A stretch of 64,000 nt of DNA, taken from positions 32,773,501 through 32,837,500 of the forward strand of contig NC_079881.1 of NCBI RefSeq assembly GCF_029227915.1, given 5' to 3'. This document shows, one piece after another, positions 22,130-34,512 of this stretch. Numbering within the stretch: position 1 is the stretch's first letter; each line of letters opens with the position of its first letter. The translations under genes were made by a program, and so were the position numbers. Below the pieces are notes generated by a model that saw nothing but the letters and a program-made list of their open reading frames with translations, made no database searches and was not told the origin of the DNA. Source of the DNA: Hydractinia symbiolongicarpus (taxonomy: Eukaryota; Cnidaria; Hydrozoa; Anthoathecata; Hydractiniidae).

Positions 22130-23680
22130 ATGGAAGTAGGTAAATTGAAAACTATGTTTTGTGGTGATTGTGGTAATATTATACAAACAGATCACATATT
22201 CTGTAGCATATGTGGAACAAGAAGGAGTGCATTTGCAAGGGTAATAACTCTTGGATGAAAAAAATAAAACAATGATTATTTCCTACTACGTTGGTCAAGG
22301 AAATTGTTACGAAACTATAATTCAGTTTTTAAGTACCATAACACGTAGACTTAGAGTGGACTAAGAGAGAATGATATTTCGCCACCAACTGAAGCAGCCG
22401 TCCGTTGTATTATAATAGTTGAATAAAATGACCCTTCACGTATGAAAGGATATCGAAGTATGTGGAATATGCTTCGCACTACTTATCACATGACAGTCCC
22501 AAGAGATATGGTCATGAAAATACTAAAGGAAGAAGACAAAAAGGTTGACAATCGAAATCAATTCTTTCTTTTTCAAGTTTTAAAAGCCGAAAACTCTTAA
22601 ATAACGAGGGCTCCGAGGACAAGGGTAGAAATAATAGAATCACAACGAAAAAAATAACCAGCCCGAAAAATGGCTCCAAAACTCTAACTCTAAAAATGGC
22701 TAAAAATCGAAAAACGGAAGGGTTTGAATATCTTCGTATCAGAAATTTCAAGACAAAAAACGACAATAATTTGCTGAATTTTTTCTATATAATATTTGAT
22801 TGTTTTCTAATATCAAGAATTACTCGAAAACAATGCATTTTCTTTCTGGACTCTCTTCTTTTTTTGCCGCTCAAAAACATTTCACGAGTATCTCTACTCC
22901 CATTTCCAGAATCTTGATGAAGTTGACTTTTTCTTTCACTTTTTTTTTCTTCAACGGTGTGGCAAGCATGCTAGTTAACGGAGGAAGTGTCATCACAAAA
23001 TTGAAATTAAGTTCCCCATCAGTTTTTCTTCCACAGTTTCAGTATATACAAATATATTGTGAACAAATTGTCATTCGCAAAAATTTTAGTTCCCAAAAAT
23101 GAAGATTTTGGAAAATTCGCGAAAGTTTTTTCTGTAAATTTTTTTTCCCCGAAGTGGAATTCGCGAAAACTAACTTCGCGAAATTTCGCGATTTTTTGTC
23201 ATCGCGAAAATTTCTGCCTTTAAAGTAGGCAAGGAGCAACGTCGATTTCGAAGGTTGTTCCGTCGCACTTATTTTTCCAATGAACCAAATGACGTTTGGC
23301 ATGCCGACGGGTACGATAAGCTCAAGCCGTATTGGTTACCGTTACATGGCTTTGAGGATGGCTACTCACGTTGCATTATTTGGCTTAAAATATGTTAAGG
23401 TAATAACAACCCCATCGTTCCAGCTAATTTTTATACAAATTCAGTAGCAGAGATTGGTTTTACCATAAAACTACTTAGAACAGACGCAAGAACAAGTACA
23501 CAAAACAGAACAATGACATGAATTCAATGTTATATGCTTCAGAGTACAGATGCGCATAAGTATGGGTCATCACAATCAAATCAGGGAATAGAGAAGTGGT
23601 GATCGCATTTTAGATGAGGATTTAATTTGTACTTTTTGGACAATCAACATTGATATCAATAAGACTGAAAATTTAACACA
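22130..23680 (+). pseudogene. Decayed zinc-ribbon/integrase (rve) transposase-like gene, split by an insertion
   Basis: An ATG at 22130 opens a short frame with a zinc ribbon (MFCGDCGNIIQTDHIFCSIC, four Cys in CxxC pairs), ending at a donor-like AGG|GTAATA or a TGA at 22256. Next is a helix-turn-helix-like piece (ISPPTEAAVRCIIIV, about 22372), then DPSRMKGYRSMWNMLRTTYH and VPRDMVMKILKEED (22429-22530). After about 680 bp of foreign DNA the gene resumes at about 23225 with RRLFRRTYFSNEPNDVWHAD, GYDKLKPYWLPLHG and IIWLK (first catalytic Asp in WHADGYD). Past a TAA come AEIGFTIKLLRTDARTST (second Asp) and AHKYGSSQSNQGIEKWW. The order matches integrase-core proteins that I recall from cnidarian and fish genomes. 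Stops, frameshifts and the insertion make it a pseudogene. The element name is not known to me. Confidence 0.72.
23100..23216. repeat. TTCGCGAA-rich low-complexity block
   Basis: TCGCGAA and its inverse TTCGCGA occur about six times within about 115 bp (AAATTCGCGAAAG, AACTTCGCGAAATTTCGCGA and so on). It lies in the DNA that interrupts the integrase pseudogene. Confidence 0.6.
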
Positions 23681-24049
23681 ATTTAAAATATTTTATTTTT
23701 CGCTTTTGCGCATTTTTTGACATTGGCCCCATAATGGCCGTAAAACATAAATTTGCCGGTCTTAACCGCCGTAAAAAAATAGTAAAAGTCTGCGAAGCTC
23801 ATGCGGATCGTTTAATTTTTCATAAAAAGCCGCATAAAAATGTGAAAGGGTGCGCTCATTTAGCGCACTCCCAGTAAAAATAGGGTTAACGGTTGGGTTA
23901 TTGACTATTTCATAATATTCAGTGGAGATATAATATTAGGACTCCATCCTCATATAGAAAGTGCTTGGTTTATCACAAGTTTTTACAGGCACAATTAAAT
24001 CACGTGACTTAGAATGGAATTCCCATAGCATTCGCAACTCCCGGCACAC

Positions 24050-24699
24050 TCTAGTAGCTGGAAAACCAAATTAATTGTACTTTTACTAGAAAGTTCTTGT
24101 TGGAACCAGTAGGAGAGAAAATGTATGTGAAAAGATCTTTAAAAACTGTCCATGTAATACTGTCTCTTTTTGTCGAAAGAACAAGTTCAAAAACCTTTGT
24201 TGTTCCAAACTTGAAATTGCCAATTGTGTTCATACGATTTTTGAACTGCTGAATTTCAGTGTGTACACAGTAAAGAAAAAAGCCCTGCTGTCAGGGTAAA
24301 CTAAAGTATACTCTTCGTATGAAACAAAATACTGATCATGATCAGAGTGTTTTTTGACTGCGATTTCAGTCACCGGGTTTGCAGTCATGTCATTTTCAAT
24401 ATTAATTGGAAGTCTTGATCCACGAACTTTCTACAGAGTTTCCTTGTCATTCATGAAGCCAACGTCTATTGTCACATGGTCATCCCTTTGTTTTAAATAT
24501 TTTCCCTTATTTCCTCTTTCTTCTGGTCCACAAAGTTAGAAAAGGTAAGTGGTTCATTTGTGGAAGGATGATGCATGCTTGCACTTGAAAGTGGTATAAC
24601 TTCTTTGTTTAAATTTCTTTTCTTTTCACAGCGGACACAGAACGTACGTTCTATGCCTGGAATTTCAGTCCCGCAAGCACACCAGTACTTGTCCGCCAT
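24050..24699 (-). pseudogene. Decayed zinc-ribbon gene of a cnidarian-type uncharacterised family
   Basis: The minus strand starts MADKYW with a zinc ribbon (CACGTEIPGIERTFCVRC) and runs to FSNFVDQKKEEIRENI, then a TAA. One frame over, the coding-like text continues: YLKQRDDHVTIDVGFMND, an in-frame TAG, VRGSRLPINIENDMTANPV and HDQYFVSYEEYTLVYPD. A third frame follows (24233-24051). I have seen this block order (ribbon, VTIxVG, VRGxxLP, DYxLLYPDG) in uncharacterised medusozoan proteins that often precede a HECT-like domain; that link is memory-based and tentative. At least one nonsense and two frame changes argue for a pseudogene. Confidence 0.5.
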
Positions 24700-26416
24700 G
24701 TTTACATTTTACATAGATTTACGGACCAAAAGCTGGATTCTGAAACGCAATTCCGAAAGTGGATTTAAATGTATAATTCAGATTTCCTAATCAGATGCCC
24801 TAAAAATTAGAGGATATAAATTAAGTATAGCCATTACCGTTAATTAGAAAACGCGTTAAATTAGTTGTTCGTTTTTTTTTATATTGCGGCAAAAAAAAAT
24901 ATTTTTTTCGTGCGCATATTCAGAATCTAAACGATCTTTAAAATATTTCGCTCGTTCACACTCGTTTAAACTGTAAGCAAGTCCCATGCCTTGTCCCCAG
25001 TGTTTGTCACTAGGTATGACTTTTTGCTTTCCACACATCCTATCAAGATTCACAACTGTAGTAAAAACTTTGCAAGCTTCTCAAACGAGTTACCCTTGTA
25101 TTCATATTGCGATAACAGTTCACTGGTATCTTTCTATAAGTTAGGTTAAACATGTCACATATTTCTGTCTCTAAAATCCTTGCTTGTCCTCAAGAATTTG
25201 CGAAAATTAACAAACATTTTTCAAGCATTTAGCTCTTTAGAATACCCAGGTTCTACTAGACGATTTTTAGCCGAAAATGCTTACTTGTCATTTTTAACCG
25301 GATCGGAATGTTAAGAGTATTTGCATAGATTTAGATTTATAGATTAGAATTATCGATCGTAGCGAAAGTGCCATCAAGATTTCACCCTGAAAGGCTCTCA
25401 CAAAATCTTGGTAATATACAAAATACAAAAAATATATAGAATTTCAAGTTCATTTGTCAAATTCGTATTTTTTCCCAACTCGTACATGCGTAATAAATAG
25501 TAACTATTTTATCTTTAAATTTACTAAATATAGAAATATATATAAAATAGCAGATCAACACTTGCTGATAACAAAAATCTCAATTTAGAATTTACATAAC
25601 AAAAAAAAGTAACACTCCTCCTTTATGGTTAAATGTTTTAGTAAACGGGTAGAAAAATACTACCCAAGAATTGTGAACAGGTTCTTTTTGACATGGCGAA
25701 ATTCATTATTTATTTTATCCCAAATTTAGGTAAAAATTATGAACAAGTAAGAGAAGAAGTAAAACGAGAAACAAGATATTGCCAGATGTCTGTTTTAAAA
25801 AAAATTATAAAAAAAATAGGGAATTAATCATGAATTTTAGACCAAATCTGTTTTCCCTTAGTTCGCATTTTCTTTGTTTCGCCAAACGTTCCCGCTGATT
25901 CGTTCCTGTTAAAAGGTGATAAATTACCTTGCACACAAAATTTAGCATCAGTAAAACCACCACAAGAAATGAAATTAAAGGATGAAGAGAAACACGTGAA
26001 AAAATAAGTACGCGAAATACCGGCTGACATTAGGGAGGGAGGGGATTAAGGGTATAAATCGGGTGATTTTGGTTGAAATGCACATTGCCAATTCAGTTTA
26101 TAAGACGTTCTATGGACAACAATTACGTACGTGAATGACACAGACCTGAAATCTTAACGAAAAGGGTGAAAGTTAAGGTAGTTAAGAAAGTTGAGGCAGG
26201 AGTATAAGAGGCTGTGGATTTAATTTAGAAAATTAACAATACGATTTAATTGGTCAGTCATCCGTTCAGTTTGAAAATACTCTCGCGCTTTAATTCATTT
26301 TTAAAATTTACCGAAAAATAATTTTTTGGGATATTGCTCAAAACGTTTCTCTGGGTAAATAAGTACAAAAGAAATCTTTGCCATTTCACATCAGTCGCGA
26401 ACAAAAACAAGGCAGT
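24700..26416. other. No recognised gene
   Basis: A 65-codon minus frame at 24856-25053 (MCGKQKVIPSDKHWGQGMG) is unassigned and may belong to the zinc-ribbon pseudogene. The rest, up to the ZNF598 stop at 26417, includes what should be the ZNF598 3' untranslated region and downstream DNA. Confidence 0.45.
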
Positions 26417-29400
26417 TTATTTACCCCATGCGTTTTCCACCCTAATTTGTCGATAACTATTATTGATTGGCGCAAAATTACGCGTTCTTTTTTTCTTCAC
26501 GTCAGTTGGTAAAGCCGGAAAATCTTCACTGTGACTTTCCATGTGCTCCAAAGCTTTATCCTTCGGAAATGTTTGCCCACATTCGCCACAACGACCCATT
26601 GCAATTTCAACCGGTTCTTTATTAACATTAGCCGCACCCCATACTGCTGGGGGGTCGTAACTAGTAGGAGGTGCACTCTCTTGTACCTCCTTCCACTGCT
26701 TTGCCAGTACCTTTGCGTTGTTATGCACTAGCAGTAACTGCTGCTGCTTCTTCTCATCAGGCAATAACGCGACTAACTCGGAAAACACGTACTTCAAGTT
26801 TTCACCTAACAACTCTCTAATTCCTATGTAATACTCTTCCGCATTTTTAAGTTCACGACGAAATTCGCCGGACAGGGTTTTGAAGACGCTCAGGTTAAAA
26901 TCATCTAAGTAAGCTTGCAACATAGCTAGTAAACGCATGTTTCGTTCCATTCGAAGGGAATGCTCATCAGGCTGTTTCTGAAGACCAGGTGGTTGACTTT
27001 TTGCAGTTTCTTTTTTAGCTGACGGTTTATTAAATGGTTTCCCGAAACCAGGTGGTTGACTCTTTGCAGTTTCCTTCTGAACTAAAGGTTTGTCAGACTG
27101 TTTTCGAAGACCAGGGGGTTCTGATTTTGTCGACTGTGTTTTCGTTGGAGGTGTTTGTAATCCTGGTGGTGTCTTCCCTTTTACCGACGTAGGGTCTTTT
27201 TTCAAACCTTCACTTTTACTGAGACCGCTTGATGCAGTTTTTTCTGCTTTTTCTTCGACACTAAAACCGGGAGGTTTTCTAACATTTAAATCGCTTTCGT
27301 TATTACTACTTGGTTTGCTGGAAGACAGAGAGGGAAAGTCTGCTTCTGAACTGACTTTTGAACGACCTGACTGTTGGCTCCATGATTTCGTCTTCCCCTT
27401 CTTCTTCGTTTTTATTGGTATACCATTTATGCTATCCGTCCATCCCTTGTTAGCGTGGGTAGGCGCCCGACTTTTCGGTGGTTGTTTAACCTTCATAGGT
27501 GGACCTAAAGCTGGAAAGGCTTCCTCGCGCTTCTTTTGAATTGATTGCTGGATATTATTAGCACCAGGTAGAGAAGGAAAATCCTCATTTTTCGGCACCA
27601 CAGGGCGATGCACTGGCTCTTTAGGAGGACTAACTTCAGCCTTTGGTTTATCTCTCATTATCGCAGACAAATCTTCGGTAGGATGTTGATCAGCTTCTTG
27701 CACGTCTCTTGGTTTCTCCTGCTTTCGACTTCGCCGTGGTTCAGACGGTTTGTCAAGACGTTCCGACAATCCAATGACGTCGTCATCGCTATCGTTCATA
27801 CTTACTTCACGTAAGCGGTTATGAATGTCGGGTTCAGAAGAGCTGAGAGATGCAGCGGCAGCAGCCATACCAACGTGTTGTAAGTCTCTAATAAAGTAGA
27901 ATATTTTGTTGTTAAAAACGCGATATAAAATGAGATAAAAAATGAGATAAAAAATGAGATAAAAAAAGTGAAAAAACACAAGTACCAAGTTTTAAATCTT
28001 TGCAAGCGCATTCTCTATCCCAGCCTATCCCATTTATTTTATACTGTAAAGCGGTGCCTACATGCCAAATATGCAAGGGAGAGGACAGAGAAACCTCAAG
28101 GTATAGAAGTCATTGACAGAAAGCATTGACAAAATTTAACTAACTAAAGATTCTGTTATGTTAAAGAAGATATTTTAGTACATGCGCTAACAAGCAGCTG
28201 TTCGCTCGAACATTCTCAGCTGAAAAAGACTACATGAATGAACTGCGAAATTGACCTGAAAAATCTTGCTCGTTGTCAGATACTTTAAATCGAAAACTTT
28301 GGCGGGGAAAATTTCGGCTAAAAAGACGGCCAAAAATTTGTAAGATAAAGTTTTAAAAATATTGCTAATTTTTCTTCCGCGAAATGTTAGCTTCTTAAAT
28401 ATTCTAGGCTATCGAATCACAAAGTAGCACTGTTTATATTTCAATAAATATGCTGGTCACACTCGCCTACCATTTTTATAATTGAAAATGACGAAAAAGG
28501 CATGGCAAACCTTTACGCCCTTAAGGGTGTTTGTTCAGGCTTACTAATAAAAAGGTACTTCTTCGCACGTTCTAATAAATAGGTACTTGTTCACACGTAC
28601 TAATAAATAGGTACTTGTTCACACGCACTAAGATGAGGGTACTTGCTCACACATACAAATTAAAAGGTACTTGCTTACACATACCTATTATTGACTTCTT
28701 CAGCTTCATGTCTTCTTGTTTTTCCCTGAAACTCCTTTCTGTCCTTTTCAACGTTCTCGTAGTCATAATAATTCAAAGTGCCTCGATGATCGCGATGATA
28801 TCGATGCCTCGCTCCACCTGCGCCTCGGCGTTTGCTGTGTTCTTCCTTCCGAACATCTTCGTAATCGGAACCATTAACAACACCTGATTGTTGTTGACGA
28901 CCGCGAAAGCTAAAAGGGTAAATTAATGTTAATATTCTACAACAACTTTCCCACTGTATATAAAAACCCTCGCGGTAAAATTTTTGGGAGCTTATTGTAA
29001 ATCCAGTTTACATGGAAATCTTGTAAATCTTTTTGTCATTAACAACTGCCTTGTTTAGTACATAATAGCTGTCAGGACATCTGTGTTTGCGAGATATTTA
29101 ATTGTGCGACATATAGAAAGCGCGATATAAAAAAGACTAGTACATAACATAATAGTACAATTTTAGATTTTTGAATAAACCGCAGACGTAAATATCAATT
29201 TTTGATGTTCCATGGAAAAAACGACTAAACCAATGTACTTCTCCATAAACAGAAAAGCAAAATATAGAGGGGTGGGTTGGAGCTGCACCGCCCTTACCCT
29301 TTTCCCCAGTAAAAAGGAGCCTATGCAAGTTAACTCTGTTTTTTGTTTTTATTGCACAGTTTTCTCACATGCTACCTCATATTTAAGCCATTTAGGACAA

Positions 29401-32400
29401 AAAAGTGAAAATTATAAAAAAAGTAAAGCATACACTAGAGGTCGAATGCTTCATACACTCATCTTGTGGTTAAAAACTTATTTACAGGATGACAGCTTAC
29501 TTGTAGTCGATGTCAATCTTTCTTGCTTCTTTCGCTTCCAGTTTACTCAACTTTTTACCGTGGGCTGCAAGTTTATGCGCTTGGTAGTCAATCTTGTCAC
29601 GAAAAACCGACGTAAACTTTTCATTGAAACAGTTGCCTAATAAAAGAGTCACACCAATTATAAGCTGGTGGAAAATATAAAGCAAGTTAAAAACAATGTT
29701 TTCCTGAGATTAAATTCGAACATTTAAAATTGTAACTGGGATTTTATGCACATGATGTTTACCGACATGGAGTAGAGCTAGCAGCTGGAATGAACTTAAT
29801 GCTACACTTCAAACAATGGTCTAACTGTCAAAGTGTTTTGACTTCAATATAATCTCTGGAAAAAGCTTTATGGCTTCTAGTGTGTTAAGAATTCATGTTT
29901 TTCAACTTCTCCAGTAATTCGAAGACAAGTATTTATAATTTTAATTTGTTTTTCTCGGTAATAAGAGATAAAACATGACAAAGTGGCTTGGAAGATAACG
30001 ATTTTATAGCTGTACTGTTTCTCATTCACAAAGGCTACATTTACCTTAAGACAATTTCCTATTCTTAAAAACAAACAATAAAGTATAAATTTTGAAAAAT
30101 AAGAAATTTAACTTGGTCATTTTAAGGTGATAAGTCACTTCTATTGATTTTGCGAAAAGAAAATACATGATCCAGCACTTACCTTCATCACATAAATAGT
30201 GTGCAGATGAAAAGTGCTTTCTTAGATCTCGATAAACATCATAATAATCCTGCTTGCCATCATGTTCACAAAAATGACACCAAAAGTGGTTTTTACGCAA
30301 GTGCAGTAAAAGAGCATCGTTATCAAAAAAGCGGTCATCACAAAACTTGCATTCAGGATGACCACGATGTGAACGTTCATCTTTGTCACCTTCTTTGCGA
30401 TGATGAACTAAGTCCCTCTTTGTGTACAATTTCAATTCTCTTGAAAACAAGCTTAAGTTGTCGATACAGATTTGACAGAATTGTTTCTCATGCACCTTTC
30501 TAATGTGACTCTTTAAGTCTTTAAGAGAACCAAAAGGAGACTCTTTTTCGCCACATTCAGTGCAAGCGTTAGATACCAAATCCTCGTACGCATCTTTAAC
30601 TGTTTTATTTTCAAATCGAATTCCATACTTTGATTTTTGCATCATATCTTCTACCTTGAAGTCCGTAAATCTTCTAACATTTTTGCAGAAGACAACCTAA
30701 AGTGGAAAAACATTTTGTTAGAATTATTATTATGATTCCAAATATTTATACAGAATACAGACACTACAGCATTGTTCACCCAATCTCCCTTCACATGGCC
30801 CAAACATGCCTGCGCTGTGAACAAAATCATGGACATTGTGATTACGAAGCAAACTCTTTGAACTTTTCGTAGCTTTGTTTTCCTACTTTAAGCCTTCAAT
30901 TTGTAGTTAGGAGAGTTTTTGCCAATTTAGCTTTAGTTTAACTTAGATACATACTTGTAGTTCTTGATTAATCAAAGCTTCTTTTATGAGAGGTTGAAAA
31001 GTGCGTGTTTCCCCTCACTCGAAAGTTGTAATACGTGGCATTTTCACCAGGAAAATTATTTGTTACAGCACCAACTACGGCCAGGGATTATAAATTATGT
31101 ACATATAACCTTCATTTATTTATTACAATGCTATAGGTTAATTTCTTGTTTGAAACACTTAATCTTTTAGCTTCAAAAAAACTAAAGTCTATCAATTCAA
31201 CCACTTTATTTGTCAATGTTGGTTTCTATTTTTTTCAAAAATTCTTGAAACTCTCATGAAAAGTTGTGAATAGAGAAAATTCAATCAACTCTGTGCGAAT
31301 TACATACATGGTGCTGTCCTTTAGCCACCCTGTTAACAGTTCTCTATCCCCACAAAAGGATTGGAAATAATAGACTTAAGACATTTCCATATTAAAAAAA
31401 TATGGCGCCCTAACGGCCACATACATTTAGGTGGATTTAATGCTTTAAACAATGTAAAGTTTCATTTTAATAATAAATATTGTAATAAACAACCTGTTGT
31501 TATTGTTTTCTTTGACATTCTTCATTTTCCTATCTTTAATCGTGATGAAACAACCACATGGTTGGTCCTGTGTTAAAAATAGACCCCGGGTGGGTCACAA
31601 ACTAAGCTAACAGGGTTTAGGGGACCGGAAATGAATTTGAAGCATTTTGGGAGCGTTAACAGTTGGCATATAAGAACGTTTAATTCCCTCTATCAGTACG
31701 GGATCTTTCCCTGATCGGGTGAGTGTCCCCCGATTGAGTTAACCACTCGATTGAGTGAGTCGGCACTGGCGGCAATTTTTCACGACCACCCGATTGAGTG
31801 AGTCATAACTGGCGGTAAATTTTTAGCTAGCTAAATACATAAACAAATCAAATTTGCTTGGAAGAGACTTAGTTCTTGCCTAACATCTAGTCAGCTTAAT
31901 CTGTTAAAGATATCAATATTTCTCTACTATACTTAGTGTCAGATATGATAAAAAATATGCACATTTTTCTCTATATAGCTTGCTATACTGGCTTCTTACT
32001 AAACTAATTCCAAGCACATGTCTATAAGACAACTAAAATAAGCTTCAGAGGCACAACATGTGCAACCTAGACTGAAAATATGCACCATGTAGTCAATCCA
32101 ACTTAAGAAATCATCAATAGCATTGGAACGGCACGGTGATTTTTTTTATCAGTGAAACGGCGCAAAATAAGTTTATGACTTAATGTAAACAAAAATTATA
32201 TTGCACTTTTGGCCAGCGGCTTGCCCTTTTAAAAAGCAATTTTAAGCAAGAAAATTACTCACCCGATTCAGGTAAGTCTCTTCCGATCGGGTGGTTGCGC
32301 ACTCACTCGATCGGGTGATTTATCCCGACCGGGGGACAGTCACCCGATCGGGGAAAGACCCTGTACTGTCTATTGCAGATTATACTATGATGACCAGATT

Positions 32401-34512
32401 AGAGTGTCTATTAAGAAAAATAATTGGTGGCCGGTTTAGGGTGATTTTGGTTGTTTTCTCTGTTCACCCAGGGTCTATTTGTGCCGTACAGGTGACAAAT
32501 GGGCATATTGGTGTACGAACATAAAGGCCTCGTCAGGAAGAAAAATGCTGGAGTGCGAGCTTCGCACGTCATGATACTTCTTAATAATTTTGAGGCATGC
32601 GTTGTTCGCACGGCATAATCTTAAATGGTGTGTGCTCATTTTTGTTCCATTTTTTTTTCCGAATAATCATAGAACTCGCATACAGCAACACTTATTTTTG
32701 CCATGTTATAAAAAGCTGGTAATTTGTTGTGACGAAACTAAAATGTGTGATGCGTTCATTATTCATTATTTTTGAAGAAAAAAAGTATACGACGTAGCAA
32801 CAGAACGAAGAAAAATTATAAAACATGCAAGTTACAGTCATAAAAATCTTTCAGTTAATAACTTTTTTGTAAATATTTTTTTAAAGGTAAATATTTTTTA
32901 TTTTTATATTTTTCAAAAAAAAATATCATTAAACATTAAACTGTTTTTTTATAAAAAATCCCTCACGTTATTATTTTGCTTCGATCTTAAATCTTATCCC
33001 CCCCTAAACAAAACAATAACAAGCTTTGTGACGTCCTGTTTATATGGTGATGTTTTAAAACTATACAGATTGTTGTCTGAGTTGTAAAGGAATGTTTGTT
33101 GAAAAATAATAAGAAAGCAAAGTCTGCATGTGGCAATTGATCACCATAACTATAATTAGATATCATGCTGACTCTGTGCTTGCGAAAGAACATGCTGGAA
33201 GTGATTTCTGCGAAAGAACATGCTGGAAGTGGGAAAAGTTGAACTTTAAAATTTATTTATTAATTTCAAAAGAGCAGCGAAATTAAAAAAAAATTAAATG
33301 GTGAATTAAAATTAATGTCTCTGTTTTTTTTTAATATAACTCGCAAGTAACATGATATATTTTTTTAAAGATTTACTTGCGAGTAGTTTAATTATTGATT
33401 ACTCATATTTATTTTACTTGCACTCGCATTGTACTCTCACTCTGAGTTATTTTACTCACATTTATTTGTACTCATACTCTCAAAGATGTGTAGCTTCACT
33501 CACGATCAGCACTTTATATTATTCTTGTGCGCATTCATTGAACAGAACATTATTTATTTTGGTGTGCGATTAGCGCACACCTAAGGTATTTAATGTTTTT
33601 TATGGCGTGTGAAGATCGCACAGGAACATTCAAACATGGCGTGTGTGGGTGTGTGCGCGTGCGATCGCACGCCATTCCTGACGAGGCCTGAACATACCTG
33701 TACTTATGAAGACTAGACGATAGTTCTTCATCATAGCCGTAAATAAGTTTTGAAGGTACATGTAAACCCTGGCTGTATATGGGCGAACCCACTTTTGCAG
33801 CATATTGGCCTATTGATATATTCTACAGCAGATCAACCACTGGATTAAGTATTATTCCCCAGTGGGTTGATACTGCTGTAAAGTTTTCAAGTGTAAATCA
33901 ATTAAGATACTGCCATAAATCATCCAAATGTAAATGGATAAGATAAATTCAGTGGGTTTAAACAGGAAGTGCTAATTAAAGGGGGCCTTCAAAAAAATTT
34001 TTGGGCCCAGTTAGCGGGATATCGCTGCTAAGGGGGAAGGGAGTCTGAAGTTTAAAAAAAAAATCTGCTAAGGATTGAGAAATTTTAAAAATTTGTTTGT
34101 GGCTAAAAAATTCTTTGTCATTCACGAGCATGATTGCTCTGGTCATCAATTCCGATAACATTTATCTACAAAAAACCCCTGAGCCTTCCAAGATTTATTC
34201 TGAATCTTAGCGGCGATATCCCGCTAAGCAGGGCGCAAAAAAACTGACAAATCAAAGAAGAAATACACTACTGCATATATTTTCACATACCTGATCCATC
34301 TCAGCCCTGCATGCTGCACAATAAAACTGGTTTGAAAGTACCCTCATTCGGGCTGAACATTTATAACAAATCGGATGATCGCACACCCCCACAGCAAAAT
34401 ATGAAGCTTTTTCAACACAAAGTACACAATTTCCATCTTTTGATTCCGAAACAGAACGCTCCCTAAGAATTTTACTTTTCGTTCCTTGGTCTTTAAAGGA
34501 AGCAGTAGACAT
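26417..34512 (-). CDS. ZNF598: ZNF598, RING E3 ubiquitin ligase of ribosome quality control (5 exons, 855 aa)
   Basis: Exons, 5' to 3': 34512-34291, 30696-30183, 29636-29501, 28909-28685 and 27887-26417; all junctions are GT-AG and the phases (0,1,2,2) agree. Residues 29-68 form a C3HC4 RING (C29, C32, C44, H46, C49, C52, C65, C68). Residues about 117-245 hold the C2H2 fingers with RGHPECKFCDDRFFDNDALL and HFWCHFCEHDGKQDYYDVYR, close to human ZNF598. Exon 3 continues the last conserved finger region. The long last exon is low complexity, with DFPSL/AFPAL motifs and five PPG(L/F) motifs (about 571-667), and has a final C2H2 finger at about 799-818. Known role: it binds collided ribosomes, ubiquitinates 40S proteins eS10 and uS10, and binds GIGYF proteins. 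The human protein is about 900 aa, so this is nearly full length. The start ATG at 34512 gives a complete RING exon. Confidence 0.95.
28543..28684 (-). repeat. Minisatellite that begins at the ZNF598 exon-4 splice donor
   Basis: Five units of about 28 bp, read on the gene strand as GTATGTGTAAGCAAGTACCT and variants. The first unit is the real donor (exon AATAATAG, then GTATGTG from 28684). Later units keep GTATGTGTGAGC or GTGTGAAC, so the intron start holds copies of the donor. Confidence 0.75.
31694..32368. mobile_element. hAT-like MITE, 675 bp, with TIRs and 5-bp target duplication
   Basis: The ends are inverted copies of about 70 bp (left CAGTACGGGATCTTTCCC; right, inverted, CAGTACAGGGTCTTTCCC). 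TCTAT occurs directly on both sides (31689-31693 and 32369-32373), a clean target-site duplication. The CAG terminus suits hAT-type elements, and a 5-bp duplication fits the hAT5 or Transib types. Subterminal DNA repeats GATCGGGTGA-like boxes many times. No coding sequence; it lies in ZNF598 intron 1. Confidence 0.88.
32530..33692. repeat. Inverted-repeat-bounded segment
   Basis: AAGGCCTCGTCAGGAA near 32526 is matched in inverse by TTCCTGACGAGGCCTGAA near 33675. Both ends are followed internally by GTGCGA/TCGCAC palindromes, including GCGTGCGATCGCACGC at 33657-33672. Probably a MITE or the ends of a larger lost element. A 28-bp direct duplication (TGCGAAAGAACATGCTGGAAG) lies at about 33180-33232, and a CTCGCAAGTAA hairpin at about 33341-33384. 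Confidence 0.5.
33824..33880. repeat. Foldback hairpin in ZNF598 intron 1
   Basis: The arms 33824-33843 and 33859-33880 pair over about 20 bp with two single-base bulges (TACAGCAG, ATCAACC, ACTGG against their inverses); the loop is 15 nt. Confidence 0.65.
34003..34236. mobile_element. Small MITE in ZNF598 intron 1
   Basis: The ends carry TTAGCGGGATATCGCTGC (34011-34028) and its near-perfect inverse (34206-34229), extending to about 30 bp with GGGCCCAG against GCGCCCTG. The body has no coding sequence. A target duplication is not clear. It lies about 55 bp inside intron 1, close to the exon-1 donor. Confidence 0.65.

Noticed and set aside
27090-27539. 149-codon plus-strand frame opposite ZNF598
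   Set aside because: Antisense shadow of the long last exon; no domain.
28543-28684. CRISPR-like array
   Set aside because: Units are contiguous without unique spacers, and the setting is a eukaryotic intron.
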